Source of the DNA: Cognaticolwellia mytili
GTDB lineage: Bacteria; Pseudomonadota; Gammaproteobacteria; Enterobacterales; Alteromonadaceae
DNA: 64,000 bases
Assembly: GCF_002104475.1 (NCBI RefSeq)
Contig: NZ_NBOF01000007.1
Coordinates: forward strand, 62,001-126,000
Reading direction: 5' to 3'
The stretch's first letter is position 1, and each line of letters starts with the position of its first letter. Both the position numbers and the translations under genes were made by a program. A model generated the notes under the pieces. It saw nothing but the letters and a program-made list of their open reading frames with translations, made no database searches and was not told the origin of the DNA. Positions 55,476-64,000 of the stretch are shown here, one piece after another.

Positions 55476-56660
55476 TTGATATTTTCTGATGTGGTTATTA
55501 TTGGTGCAGGCGCAGCAGGCTTAATGGCAGCTGCCACTGCAGGCTATAGAGGGCGTAGTGTCACAGTCGTTGATATGGGGAAAAAACCTGGCCGTAAAAT
55601 ATTAATTTCAGGTGGCGGGCGTTGTAACTTTACCAACGAAAACGCTGGCCCAGAAAACTACCTTTGCCAAAATCCTCACTTTACTAAATCGGCGCTTAGC
55701 CGTTATAGCGCACAAGACTTTATTGAGCTTGTCGACCGTCACGGCCTTAATTATCACCACAAAACCTTAGGCCAATTATTTTGTGATGATAGCGCGCAAG
55801 ACATCGTTGATATTTTGCTGACCGAATGTGAATGGGCTGGTGTCAATATCGCCATGCGTAGCGAAGTGATTGCCATCAGTAAAAATGAAACAGGTTATAT
55901 AGTGCAAACCAGTGGCGAAAGTTATCAATGTGAATCTTTAGTTGTTGCCTCTGGTGGTTTAACTATGCCAAAACTTGGCGCTAGTCCTATGGGTTATAAA
56001 ATTGCTGAAAAATTTGGCTTAAGTGTTCTGCCAACAACCGCTGCACTAGTGCCTTTTACTTTGCATGAACACGATAAACAAAAGTTTGATGGCTTATCTG
56101 GCATTAGCATCTTTACTGAAATATTCAGTGAAGATGGTACTACATTTAAAGAGAATATACTGTTTACTCATCGCGGCTTATCAGGCCCAGCCGTACTACA
56201 AATATCTTCTTTCTGGCAAGCGGGCCAAGCGGTAACCATAAACCTATTACCAGAATCATCTATTGACAGTTTGATAACTGAATGGCGTGAAACTAGCCCA
56301 CAAAAATCACTAAAAAATCTATTAAGTACCGTATTGCCTAAACGCTTTATTGAAGCATTAGTAAAACAAAAAGATATTTCAGATAAAGCTATTAACCAGA
56401 TCAGCAACGACGAAATTACTTACTTAGGTCAATATCTGCATAATTGGCAAATAAAACCCAATGGCACCGAAGGCTACCGTACAGCAGAAGTGACTTTAGG
56501 CGGCGTTAATACTGATGAATTATCTTCCAAAACTTTTGAAGCAAAAAAATCCAAGGGCTTATTTTTCATCGGTGAAGTGATTGACGTGACAGGTTGGCTT
56601 GGCGGCTATAACTTCCAATTCGCTTGGAGCTCAGGTGCTGCGTGCGGGCAGGCATGTTAG
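55476..56660 (+). CDS. HI0933-family NAD(P)/FAD-dependent oxidoreductase
   Basis: The 394-residue flavoprotein has an N-terminal FAD motif GAGAAGLMAAATAGYRG, then GRKILISGGGRCNFTN and the C-terminal GGVNTDELSSKTFEAKKSKGLFFIGEVIDVTGWLGGYN, which are hallmarks of the HI0933/YhiN family. The physiological substrate is not established. The start is TTG 55476 (MIFSDVVIIG), with AGG about nine bases upstream. The winged-helix regulator begins four bases after its stop, so the two are probably co-transcribed. Confidence 0.92.
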   Translation: MIFSDVVIIGAGAAGLMAAATAGYRGRSVTVVDMGKKPGRKILISGGGRCNFTNENAGPENYLCQNPHFTKSALSRYSAQDFIELVDRHGLNYHHKTLGQLFCDDSAQDIVDILLTECEWAGVNIAMRSEVIAISKNETGYIVQTSGESYQCESLVVASGGLTMPKLGASPMGYKIAEKFGLSVLPTTAALVPFTLHEHDKQKFDGLSGISIFTEIFSEDGTTFKENILFTHRGLSGPAVLQISSFWQAGQAVTINLLPESSIDSLITEWRETSPQKSLKNLLSTVLPKRFIEALVKQKDISDKAINQISNDEITYLGQYLHNWQIKPNGTEGYRTAEVTLGGVNTDELSSKTFEAKKSKGLFFIGEVIDVTGWLGGYNFQFAWSSGAACGQAC

Positions 56661-56663
56661 TTT

Positions 56664-58592
56664 ATGATATTCAGCTTTAAAAAATTTCAATTTGATTCCG
56701 AGCAGCAAATCTTAACAAAAGATGGCAGTACACGCTCCTTCAATGAAAAGCCTGCGCGCTTATTAACATTATTTTTATCTGAACCTAATAAGATTCATAA
56801 TAAAGCTGAAATTTTAGAATACGTATGGCCTGACAGAGTAGTTACTGAGCAAGTTGTCTTTCAAAACATTAGTTATTTGCGGGTACTTTTTGGTAACGAC
56901 GCAATTAAAACCTTTGTTAAAAAAGGCTACCAATGGCAACTACCGTTAACAGTTGCTGCCGATGATCCGGGTCAAGGTATCAGAGCAATATGTCAAACAG
57001 AACAAATCCAAGACCTTGTATCTGACGATAACTTAAGTGCTACATCACGACCAATAGTCAATTTAGATCATCCACTTTCCGACAGCTCTATGAAAGATGA
57101 GCATAAGACTACGTCACCTTGGAGCAATAAAAGATTATTGCTTAGTTTATTGCTTGTGGCTATCGTGACTTACGTCTTTTGGCTAAATCCTCAGCAAGAA
57201 AAATTCGAAACGAAAGCCTCTCTTATTGTCTTGCCATTTGAATATAAAGACACTGCAAAGGCAGGCCATATAAAGAATGTCATCGCAAATAATCCGCAAT
57301 TAGAAATTCGATTTCCTTTACATGGACCAAGCAATCAGATTTTGTTTGATTCACCATTTAACACTTGGCAAGCCCAAGCCAAAACACCCAATACGCTAAT
57401 TTTGGCAACACGCTTTTACGATGTGGGCACCTGTGGTGTATTAAGATTTTATCTACAGGGGAAATATCGAGGCTGGCAAGGCTACATTTATGCTGTCAGT
57501 CAAATCGATCGCGTTAAGCAGCTCAATCAATTAATCACTCTAGTTGCTGATAGCGAGTATTTTTCAGTTAAATCTGAACATATGGCGCTATCAAAATTAA
57601 CTGCATTACATAATAAAGCACATGAAAATTTACTGGTAATGTCTCAATTGGCGAACAAAAACTACCAACTAGGTTTTCTAGACCGCGCTGCAGCATTGGC
57701 TAATACCATGCTTGAGTCTGAACCCAATGAATTAAATATCGGTTTGTTAAACCTGTTAAAAATTAAAGTTGCATTAAGAAATACTGACTGGCAAAGCGCA
57801 TTACCACACATTACTACGGCAATTAATGCTTTCAATAAGTTAAACCTACCACACCTTGAGTCCTTAACTCGAATAGAGCAGGCCTGGTATGAAGTGCATA
57901 ACAACAATTATCCCCAGATTCGTAAATCGCTAAATTTAGCGATTAATAAAGCGAGAATAAGCAATGAACCGTTGCAGGAAATGCTGGCACATCTTGTTCA
58001 ATCATCGTTAGCATCAAAAAATAATCAGCTAGCCTTAATGCGTAATGAACTTGATTCGGCCAAACAATTATTTGCGCTGCACCAGCTGGGTAATGAGCAT
58101 CAAGTTCCCATGTTTTATACGTTGGCTGCTGCAGCTAATTCGCTAGAAGAAAGACTTTTACAATATGGCGCTGTTTTACAACAACCTTTTTCTCCTCTAT
58201 ATAGTGACAAATTTTATTATGCTGCTGAAGCCTTACGCGATGCTCATATTGCACAGCAACAATGGGATAAAGCCAAAACAACGATTAAGCCGTGGCAACG
58301 TCGTTCTTTTATTTCCCTGACACAAGCCCATATAGCATTTGCTCAACAAGATAGTGCGACAGGAGTAAAAGCTGCTATTCAAGCATTTAGGCGCGCCCAA
58401 ATTGACTATGACGTGCAAGACGCGCTTAATGCCGCACTGCTACTATTAACGCTTTCAGAGCAAAATTCCAATATTACTAATCCGCCGCAATACGTTAGTT
58501 ATATTAAGCAAAATGCTAACCACCGATGGCTTAGAGATAACCAATTTGCGCTTAAAAGGTTAAAATTACTAAAAGGTGTTGCGATCTTTTAA
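56664..58592 (+). CDS. CadC/ToxR-like membrane transcription regulator
   Basis: The 642-residue protein has an OmpR/CadC-type winged helix (about 1-95, KPARLLTLFLSEPNKIHNKAEILEYVWPDRVVTEQVVFQNISYLR). A linker and a single membrane helix follow (about 153-170), then a long periplasmic TPR-like domain. Such one-component regulators bind DNA from the membrane in response to a periplasmic cue. It converges with the SUMF1-like gene, a possible target (inference). No strong ribosome site is seen; coupling to the preceding gene is likely. Confidence 0.88.
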   Translation: MIFSFKKFQFDSEQQILTKDGSTRSFNEKPARLLTLFLSEPNKIHNKAEILEYVWPDRVVTEQVVFQNISYLRVLFGNDAIKTFVKKGYQWQLPLTVAADDPGQGIRAICQTEQIQDLVSDDNLSATSRPIVNLDHPLSDSSMKDEHKTTSPWSNKRLLLSLLLVAIVTYVFWLNPQQEKFETKASLIVLPFEYKDTAKAGHIKNVIANNPQLEIRFPLHGPSNQILFDSPFNTWQAQAKTPNTLILATRFYDVGTCGVLRFYLQGKYRGWQGYIYAVSQIDRVKQLNQLITLVADSEYFSVKSEHMALSKLTALHNKAHENLLVMSQLANKNYQLGFLDRAAALANTMLESEPNELNIGLLNLLKIKVALRNTDWQSALPHITTAINAFNKLNLPHLESLTRIEQAWYEVHNNNYPQIRKSLNLAINKARISNEPLQEMLAHLVQSSLASKNNQLALMRNELDSAKQLFALHQLGNEHQVPMFYTLAAAANSLEERLLQYGAVLQQPFSPLYSDKFYYAAEALRDAHIAQQQWDKAKTTIKPWQRRSFISLTQAHIAFAQQDSATGVKAAIQAFRRAQIDYDVQDALNAALLLLTLSEQNSNITNPPQYVSYIKQNANHRWLRDNQFALKRLKLLKGVAIF

Positions 58593-58621
58593 TTCTGTGA
58601 CACCTTTAAGTTAGCTGATAA

Positions 58622-60358
58622 CTAGCCTTTTATTTCTGTAAATTCAAGCCAATCCATATACCAACGATCCGGAGTTTCACGAACCACATTCATTTCAATT
58701 GTATAATTACCTTTTTCTAAGAATACCTTATGGCGTTTAGATATTTTATCGTCAATTTTAGGGTCATAACTTACTTTCCCTATAAGCTGGTTATCTCGCC
58801 ATAGTTTAAAAAACTCACCTTTCGAGCCAATTTTTCCACGATAATTTAAGTTGTACCAAGCTGACTTTTTGACATCAATATTGAATTCAGCTTTCGATAC
58901 TAATTGCTCCGCCCCAGTATATTTCACTAAATAATATAACTCCGGCTTATCACCTTTTGCTTTTCTGTGTTTAAGATGCAGATTCTCTAAATTCGAAGTC
59001 TCAAACATGTTAATACGCCCTGGAATATCTAGACTTTTCGACTTAACGAATACAGCAGGCGTACTAGGTAAACTCGTTAAATTATCCGCTACTGCAACAA
59101 TTCGAAAACTTCCGCCTGACTCAGGTAAGTCAACTAAAGTGCTAGTACTTGAGGCTGGTACGGTCGCAACTTTATCGTAATACTGTTGGTAGAATCCTCC
59201 CAGTAAGTGTCCAAATGAATTGGCAGATTTATATATATCAAAACTCGTTATTCGTAGATCTTTACTCACATTCCAGTTGAGCTCAAATGTATGATTGTTA
59301 GGTGCATTTTTATTTTTTATTAGCTCAGTGACATTAGGTATTGGCAGTAGCTTTGTTCTACTTACTAAGTGTTTTTTTTGTGCACTCTTTAAGCGTGCTT
59401 CAAATGTTACAGCTGATTTTTCTGTTTCTTCCTTATGACCATCAGAGGCTAGACGAAATCCAATTGCAGCACTTGGTTTCCGTGTTTTTCTATAGGCAGA
59501 TCGTAAAGTATGTCGGTCAGGAACAAAATGCCAAATTGTACCCCGCATAGATACATCTTTACATTTATCAACTCTCATCTCTTTATCAGAATGTGCTTGA
59601 TAACCGGGGTAGTAACATTGTCCTAATATTTGAAGGGTATTGCCCACCATATCATATAGACCAAAAGGATTAGGTCTATATAAACCAACAATAGCGTTGT
59701 ATGGTTCGCCGTCATCGCAGTTTGCATGACCGATAAAGCCCACGTAACTCGCGCCGTATTGTCTAGAGGCAAAATACTCACTCGATTGATCGCCAAAATT
59801 CCCGTATGAGCACGCCTGAGTATTATTAGGGTCATCTCCCCAGAAAAATTTACTCGAAGTATTGGCTCTAACAGAGTATTCCCACTCCTGCTCTGTTGGT
59901 AAACGATATTGCACGCCTGTTTTATTACTCAACCATTTTGCATAGTCATTAGCATCTTGCCAGGTAACACACGTGACAGGCTGGTATTCATTATTAGTAT
60001 AACGATGGTTATCCCAAGTAGCCGTGATACCTTCCTCGGCGGCCCCCATCCAGTTTTCACTAAGTGTATCATTACAATTTTTTTTAGGACGAAACCCTGT
60101 ATCATGAGCAAATTTCTCGAACTCAATGACTGTTACTGGATATTTTCCCATTTGAAAGGCTGTCAAAGATACAGAATGTCGAGGCTTCTCGTTTTTCTTT
60201 CCTAAATCATTACCCATCATAAAGCTACCAGCTGGAATATTCACCATAGATGGAGCAATGTAGTCTTGTGCCCAAGTAGTCGAAATTGAACCCATGCCAA
60301 TAAGCAGGGTTTTAACGGTTGCATTTAACGCAATCTCATAAAATGATTTTTTTAACAT
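58622..60358 (-). CDS. SUMF1/FGE-sulfatase-domain secreted protein
   Basis: The 578-residue protein has a signal peptide (about 1-30). A formylglycine-generating-enzyme-like domain follows (about 36-305: VNIPAGSFMMG, YPVTVIEFEKFAHDTG, RLPTEQEWEYSVRA, FGLYDMVGNTLQ, IGFRLASDG), then a beta-rich C-terminal region (DRWYMDWLEF) that may bind carbohydrate. The paired catalytic Cys of true FGE are not evident, so it is probably a non-FGE member. GAGGAAA precedes the ATG. No sulfatase gene is in view. Confidence 0.8.
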   Translation of the reverse strand: MLKKSFYEIALNATVKTLLIGMGSISTTWAQDYIAPSMVNIPAGSFMMGNDLGKKNEKPRHSVSLTAFQMGKYPVTVIEFEKFAHDTGFRPKKNCNDTLSENWMGAAEEGITATWDNHRYTNNEYQPVTCVTWQDANDYAKWLSNKTGVQYRLPTEQEWEYSVRANTSSKFFWGDDPNNTQACSYGNFGDQSSEYFASRQYGASYVGFIGHANCDDGEPYNAIVGLYRPNPFGLYDMVGNTLQILGQCYYPGYQAHSDKEMRVDKCKDVSMRGTIWHFVPDRHTLRSAYRKTRKPSAAIGFRLASDGHKEETEKSAVTFEARLKSAQKKHLVSRTKLLPIPNVTELIKNKNAPNNHTFELNWNVSKDLRITSFDIYKSANSFGHLLGGFYQQYYDKVATVPASSTSTLVDLPESGGSFRIVAVADNLTSLPSTPAVFVKSKSLDIPGRINMFETSNLENLHLKHRKAKGDKPELYYLVKYTGAEQLVSKAEFNIDVKKSAWYNLNYRGKIGSKGEFFKLWRDNQLIGKVSYDPKIDDKISKRHKVFLEKGNYTIEMNVVRETPDRWYMDWLEFTEIKG

Positions 60359-60615
60359 CTGTTTCCTCTAAGCTTTTAGTTTTAATTGGCTATAGGCTAA
60401 GAGAGTTAACTTTCTTCATCTTAAAATTTATCTATTGTTTCTCTAAAAAAGTTTTAAGTATATTTTTCAGGTGGTTACTTGTTTTAAAGTGCTAGTATCA
60501 TAGAATCTGTGATGACTAGATAATGATTGAAGTCCGTAACTTGCCAAGATCAAAGATAAAAATCGACAGTGTAGGAGATTAAATTAAAGCGAAACACAAT
60601 TTTTCACTGGCGTCA

Positions 60616-61030
60616 CTACGGTAACATCACTATGTCATGATTAATTGCAATGAACTGACTCAGCAGTAGTTGATCAGCTTTTAAGTCAGTAATTCTCCAT
60701 GAAGATGCATTTAGGTGGGTTATTGGCTTTATAAATTGGCCAGTTAAATTGTACTGGTTCAATATAAAGCTGTCCGGATTAACACTATAAATAAACGACT
60801 CATGAATTAATAAAGCTTTTCCATTTAGCTTTGCTAATCGCTTTATTTCAGTATCATTTTCATCTAATGAACGAGTAAAGACTTCACCGTAAACATTGCT
60901 ATAAATTAGCTGGTTATGATAAACCCAAGCTCCTTCAACTTGATTGATTCCAAATGGGCGTAACGTTTTCTTCTGAAAATCAAAGCGATACAAACCTCCA
61001 GGCTGAGGATCATTTAGCCTTGCTGAGAAA
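60616..61030 (-). pseudogene. C-terminal fragment of a propeller-type protein
   Basis: The frame is open from about 61030 (TAG upstream) to 60616 and reads ARLNDPQPGGLYRFDFQKKTLRPF, then about 110 residues ending in IVMLP. It looks like the last blades of a WD40/TolB-like domain, as found at the C-terminus of CadC-like regulators. It has no start region or membrane part. The N-terminal portion is missing and the sequence runs into the metallo-hydrolase fragment on the other strand. Confidence 0.65.
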
Positions 61031-61574
61031 AACTACCGGTAATGATAAGCCAATAGCGCAACACATTGTTACTCATCACCATACTGACCATATGATGGGA
61101 CTTAACGATGTAGTAAAACAGGGGGCAAATTTAGTCATTCACCCAACTAACATAATCGCTGTGCGAAAGCACTTGCAAGAGCCTCTAGCTGACAATCGAT
61201 TTGTGCGAATAAAAGAGGCGAGCTACTTGGCCGACGGCAAAGTTATGCTATTTGATGTGCCGAATAGTCACGCTAAGCATAATTTAGCGCTCTATCTACC
61301 TGACCATAAGTTAATTTTTACGGAAGATATGTTTGGCAGTAGTTTTCAAACTGAATTACATTCTCCCAATGGCTGGCCAAGTGTTGACACTTATCATCGA
61401 TTGGATGTGTTAGTAAATAAAATCAATCAGTTGGATATTAAAGTAGATCAATATGTATCATCCCACCACGCCAGAGTATTGAACCAAGCAGAGATAGATA
61501 AAGCGTTGGTGTTAAGCCGCCCTTCTAAAGACCAGCTAATAAAACGGTTATTTTCTGGCAATACCGAACAGTAA
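61000..61574 (+). pseudogene. Metallo-beta-lactamase-fold hydrolase, 5'-truncated
   Basis: The frame carries the zinc motif THHHTDHMMG and the later NSHAKHNLALYLPDHKLIFTEDMFG (third His) and YVSSHHARVL, typical of the MBL fold. Homology starts only around LRKTTGNDKPIAQHIVTHHHTDH; the usual first strands and N-terminal signal are absent. Upstream, the sequence belongs to the opposite-strand propeller fragment. It is best read as a decayed or deletion-joined remnant, though a short translated protein cannot be excluded. Confidence 0.7.
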
Positions 61575-61684
61575 AATTGAGCAATTTAGATTAAAAACTT
61601 CCTTTGTTATTAATTTAATTACGTCAAACCGTGTTGTATTTAAAATGCAGCATGGTTTTCGAAGCATTTCAAAAGCGAACTCAG

Positions 61685-62578
61685 TTATATTTTATTCTCA
61701 AGCAAATAATTCACAAAGCTCTTTAACGCTCGGTTCATCATAAGATTTGCAGGATAAACCAGCGACACTGGCACTCTATCAAACTCATAGTTTTTAAGTA
61801 TCGGTATTAACTGCCCAGAATCTAAATAACTTTGGGTTAAAAACGTGGGTAAATAGGCAATGCCGTTACCATATGCTGCCAATTGGGCGACAATGTCACC
61901 ATCATTCGCTTCATTATGACTCGTTACCGCTACATTCGCTTCTTTACCATTTTCTTGGTATCGCCAGCGTTTGGGTAAGCGATTTGAACTGTCGGTAATA
62001 CACCTATGCTCTACAAGTTCCTTTGGATGTATGGGTTCACCATAGCGCGCTAAATAATCAGGACTAGCAACAAAATTTACTTTGATATCACCGTATCGTC
62101 TAGCGATATAACTTGAATCTGGCAATTCGCCAATTCTGACGCTTAAGTCAACGCCCTCTTCCACCATGTTGACAAAGCGATTGAGAAACAACCAAGATAT
62201 TTTAACTTCTGGATGTATTGCCATAAACTCACTGGCTACTTTTAAAAAACCAAGTGACACTGAGCCTCGTGGCGCTGAAATAGTAAGTTGTCCAGATAAT
62301 TCAGCATCTGACTGTTGGGTACTATTTTCAAGAGTAGATATTCGGCCTAACACTTCTTTAAACTCTTCTAAGTAACGATTCCCTTCGGCCGTTAAGTGCA
62401 TAGCTCTGGTGGTACGATATAAAAATTGACATGAAAAGTGCGCTTCAAGATCTGAAACCTGACGGCTGATCGCAGAGGTGACAATATCAAGTTCTCTTGA
62501 AACAGCACTAAAACTGCCTTTTTCAGCCACCATAACAAAAGTATTCATGGCTTTAAGTAAGTCTATCTTTCTCTTCAT
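61685..62578 (-). CDS. LysR-type transcriptional regulator
   Basis: The 297-residue protein has a winged helix-turn-helix (LLKAMNTFVMVAEKGSFSAVSRELDIVTSAISRQVSDLEAHF) and a LysR substrate-binding domain. ATG 62578 starts MKRKIDLLKAM; ATG 62590 would add four residues. It is divergent from the short-chain dehydrogenase, with 110 bases between, the usual arrangement for a LysR target. The inducer is unknown. Confidence 0.93.
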   Translation of the reverse strand: MKRKIDLLKAMNTFVMVAEKGSFSAVSRELDIVTSAISRQVSDLEAHFSCQFLYRTTRAMHLTAEGNRYLEEFKEVLGRISTLENSTQQSDAELSGQLTISAPRGSVSLGFLKVASEFMAIHPEVKISWLFLNRFVNMVEEGVDLSVRIGELPDSSYIARRYGDIKVNFVASPDYLARYGEPIHPKELVEHRCITDSSNRLPKRWRYQENGKEANVAVTSHNEANDGDIVAQLAAYGNGIAYLPTFLTQSYLDSGQLIPILKNYEFDRVPVSLVYPANLMMNRALKSFVNYLLENKI

Positions 62579-62688
62579 GAGAACAATCATTTCTTTTTAT
62601 CATTATTTATCTCATTAAACATCTTAAATATACTTGTTTCAAGCTTAATTATTGAAAACCTAATTCCTTAAAACACTTGGAGATAAAG

Positions 62689-63288
62689 ATGAAAATTTTA
62701 CTTATTGGCGCAAGCGGTACTATCGGCAAAGCAGTAACGACAGCATTAGCAAACCAACACGACGTTATAGCAGCAAATTATTCTGGTGGTGATGTTAGTG
62801 TTGATATCGGCAATCAAGCCTCTATCAAAGCAATGTTTGAACAAGTAGGAAATGTTGACGCTATTGTTTCTACCGCTGGCTTAGCAAACTTTTCTGCCTT
62901 AGCTGAATTAACTGACGCAGACTACGACCTTGCACTGAATAATAAATTGATGGGACAAATTAACTTAATGCGTTTAGGTAAAAATTACCTGAATGACAAT
63001 GGCTCAGTTACCCTTACTTCTGGTGTTTTATCTCAAGAGCCGATGCAAGGTAGTAGCGTTATCAGCATGGCCAACGGTGCTTTAGAAAGCTTTATTAAAG
63101 CGGCCAATTTAGAATTAGAAAACATGCGCATAAACGCCGTAGCGCCTATTTTTGTTAAAGAAACTATGGCAATGATGGGTATGGATACACAAGACGGCTT
63201 ATCTGCAAAAGACACAGCCAAAGCTTATGTTGCAGCTGTCACAGGTACTATGAGCGGTACAACACTTGCCGTTACAGACTACGTATAA
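62689..63288 (+). CDS. Short-chain dehydrogenase/reductase-like protein
   Basis: The 199-residue protein has the Rossmann motif GASGTIGKAV and an N-terminal strand KILLIG. The usual YxxxK catalytic pair is absent: the region reads VISMANGALESFIKAANLEL, as in a subset of short SDR proteins. ATG 62689 is used, with TTGGAG six bases upstream; a longer TTG frame starts in that ribosome site. It is divergent from the LysR gene and probably its target. Confidence 0.88.
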   Translation: MKILLIGASGTIGKAVTTALANQHDVIAANYSGGDVSVDIGNQASIKAMFEQVGNVDAIVSTAGLANFSALAELTDADYDLALNNKLMGQINLMRLGKNYLNDNGSVTLTSGVLSQEPMQGSSVISMANGALESFIKAANLELENMRINAVAPIFVKETMAMMGMDTQDGLSAKDTAKAYVAAVTGTMSGTTLAVTDYV

Positions 63289-63473
63289 TTTATCCCGTAC
63301 AGATTAGAAAAATTTTCTAGTTCGTACATTGCTACGGTGAAAAATATACGAATGTAAATAAATGTATCTAAAGTGCTTTTTATCGCAAAAAATCTGCACT
63401 TTAGCCTAATATAAGACGCAAAACAGCACGGATATTTTATAATCTCGCTAATGTAGTTTATTGAGATCGTAGA

Positions 63474-64000
63474 ATGAATTTAACGCGTAACGCTTTAAAA
63501 AATCCAGCTGCCATTATCGTGATAGTCGCGTTGGTACTGGTATTTGGCTTAATGAGTGTTTTTAAGCTTCCGATCCAATTAACGCCTGATATTGAACAAC
63601 CACAAATTACTATTTCGACTGGCTGGCGTAGTGCAGCACCTGCAGAAATGGAGTCGGTCATTATTGAACCGATTGAGAATGTTGTAAAAAACACTCAAGG
63701 TGTAACTAAAGTCACCACTAGCATTCAACGTGGTTTCGGCAATATTACCTTAACGTTCGATGTTGGTGCTGATATGCAACGCGCCATGCTCGATGTAATT
63801 AATAATCTCAACCAAGCACCACCATTACCGCTAGACGCCATTGAACCCGTTGTTTCAGCAGGCGGCGGCAGAGGCGGCCCAAATACTGCCTCTTTAATGA
63901 TTAAAACCTTACCTGACAATCCAAATTCAGATTTAGGTATGTATCAAAAGTTGATTGAGGACGTGGTTAAACCACGTTTTGCACGTATTCCTGGCATGGG
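63474..64000 (+). CDS. RND efflux permease, N-terminal part
   Basis: The frame is open to the window end (175 codons). It starts MNLTRNALKNPAAIIVIVALVLVFG, with a first membrane helix and then LPIQLTPDIEQPQITISTGWRSAAPAEMESVIIEPIE, the usual start of the porter domain of RND (AcrB/MexB-like) pumps. No membrane-fusion-protein gene lies directly upstream, so it may follow this gene or be elsewhere. The substrate is unknown. Confidence 0.9.
   Translation, partial: MNLTRNALKNPAAIIVIVALVLVFGLMSVFKLPIQLTPDIEQPQITISTGWRSAAPAEMESVIIEPIENVVKNTQGVTKVTTSIQRGFGNITLTFDVGADMQRAMLDVINNLNQAPPLPLDAIEPVVSAGGGRGGPNTASLMIKTLPDNPNSDLGMYQKLIEDVVKPRFARIPGM

Noticed and set aside
59341-60205. Plus-strand frames opposite the SUMF1-like gene
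   Set aside because: They are shadows of the minus-strand coding frame, with low-complexity hydrophobic translations and no start signals.

Overview
The window reads as one stretch of chromosome from an AT-rich marine gammaproteobacterium. The best guess is Alteromonadales, close to Colwellia or Thalassotalea. This rests on the housekeeping set (slmA, pepD, engB, polA, menA, prlC, rsmJ, gorA, ftnA), the abundance of chemotaxis, GGDEF/EAL and periplasmic peptidase genes, and the short dispersed palindromic repeats between genes. There is no prophage, CRISPR array, tRNA or rRNA, and no intact insertion sequence.

Layout. 1-2.0 kb: the end of slmA and pepD. 2.2-14.5 kb: an acetate/carboxylate module. 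It holds a LuxR-type response regulator (CrbR/ErdR-like), a transporter-fused hybrid histidine kinase (CrbS/MxtR-like), a chemoreceptor, a two-subunit Na+/solute symporter and a divergent CBS/nucleotidyltransferase plus exonuclease pair. A near-identical DNA motif built on ACTTTAG lies upstream of the regulator, the kinase and the symporter/nucleotidyltransferase divergon, and probably marks one regulon. 14.7-19.2 kb: a lipoprotein, a MarC protein, an RRM protein, msrB-msrA and engB. 19.4-21.5 kb: a four-haem and a two-haem c4-type cytochrome. 22-30.6 kb: M1, S10 and M16 peptidases, a small beta-barrel, HutD and a lone receiver domain. 30.8-37.9 kb: a Cys-Gly miniprotein, an SPFH-Arc pair, polA, menA and a BASS transporter. 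38-45.3 kb: a Tat-exported copper-storage-like protein, gorA and a 1528-residue propeller/PAS/GGDEF/EAL sensor. 45.6-52.7 kb: prlC-tag-like-rsmJ, a second chemoreceptor, a peroxiredoxin and ferritin. 52.8-64 kb: an acidic lipoprotein, cytochrome b561, an HI0933-type flavoprotein, a CadC-like regulator facing a SUMF1-like protein, two 5'-truncated gene remnants joined head to head, a LysR/SDR divergent pair, and the start of an RND pump cut by the window edge.

The most interesting signal is a pair of paralogous, apparently undescribed small RNAs of about 91-93 nt (17332-17422 plus; 32420-32512 minus). Each has its own strong sigma-70 promoter with an inverted repeat between -35 and -10, a shared U-rich core, a small hairpin whose loop carries an anti-Shine-Dalgarno-like pyrimidine stretch, and a strong intrinsic terminator. 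One lies directly downstream of polA on the same strand and the other near the 3' side of engB. Those two positions flank Spot 42 (spf) in enterics, but the sequences are not recognisably Spot 42.

Other points of interest are a family of repeats attached directly to intrinsic terminators, a 181-bp MITE-like element, two perfect DnaA boxes in the very AT-rich polA-menA gap, and a nine-base G tract inside the M16 protease gene. All calls come from reading the sequence and recalled family motifs; no database search was run.
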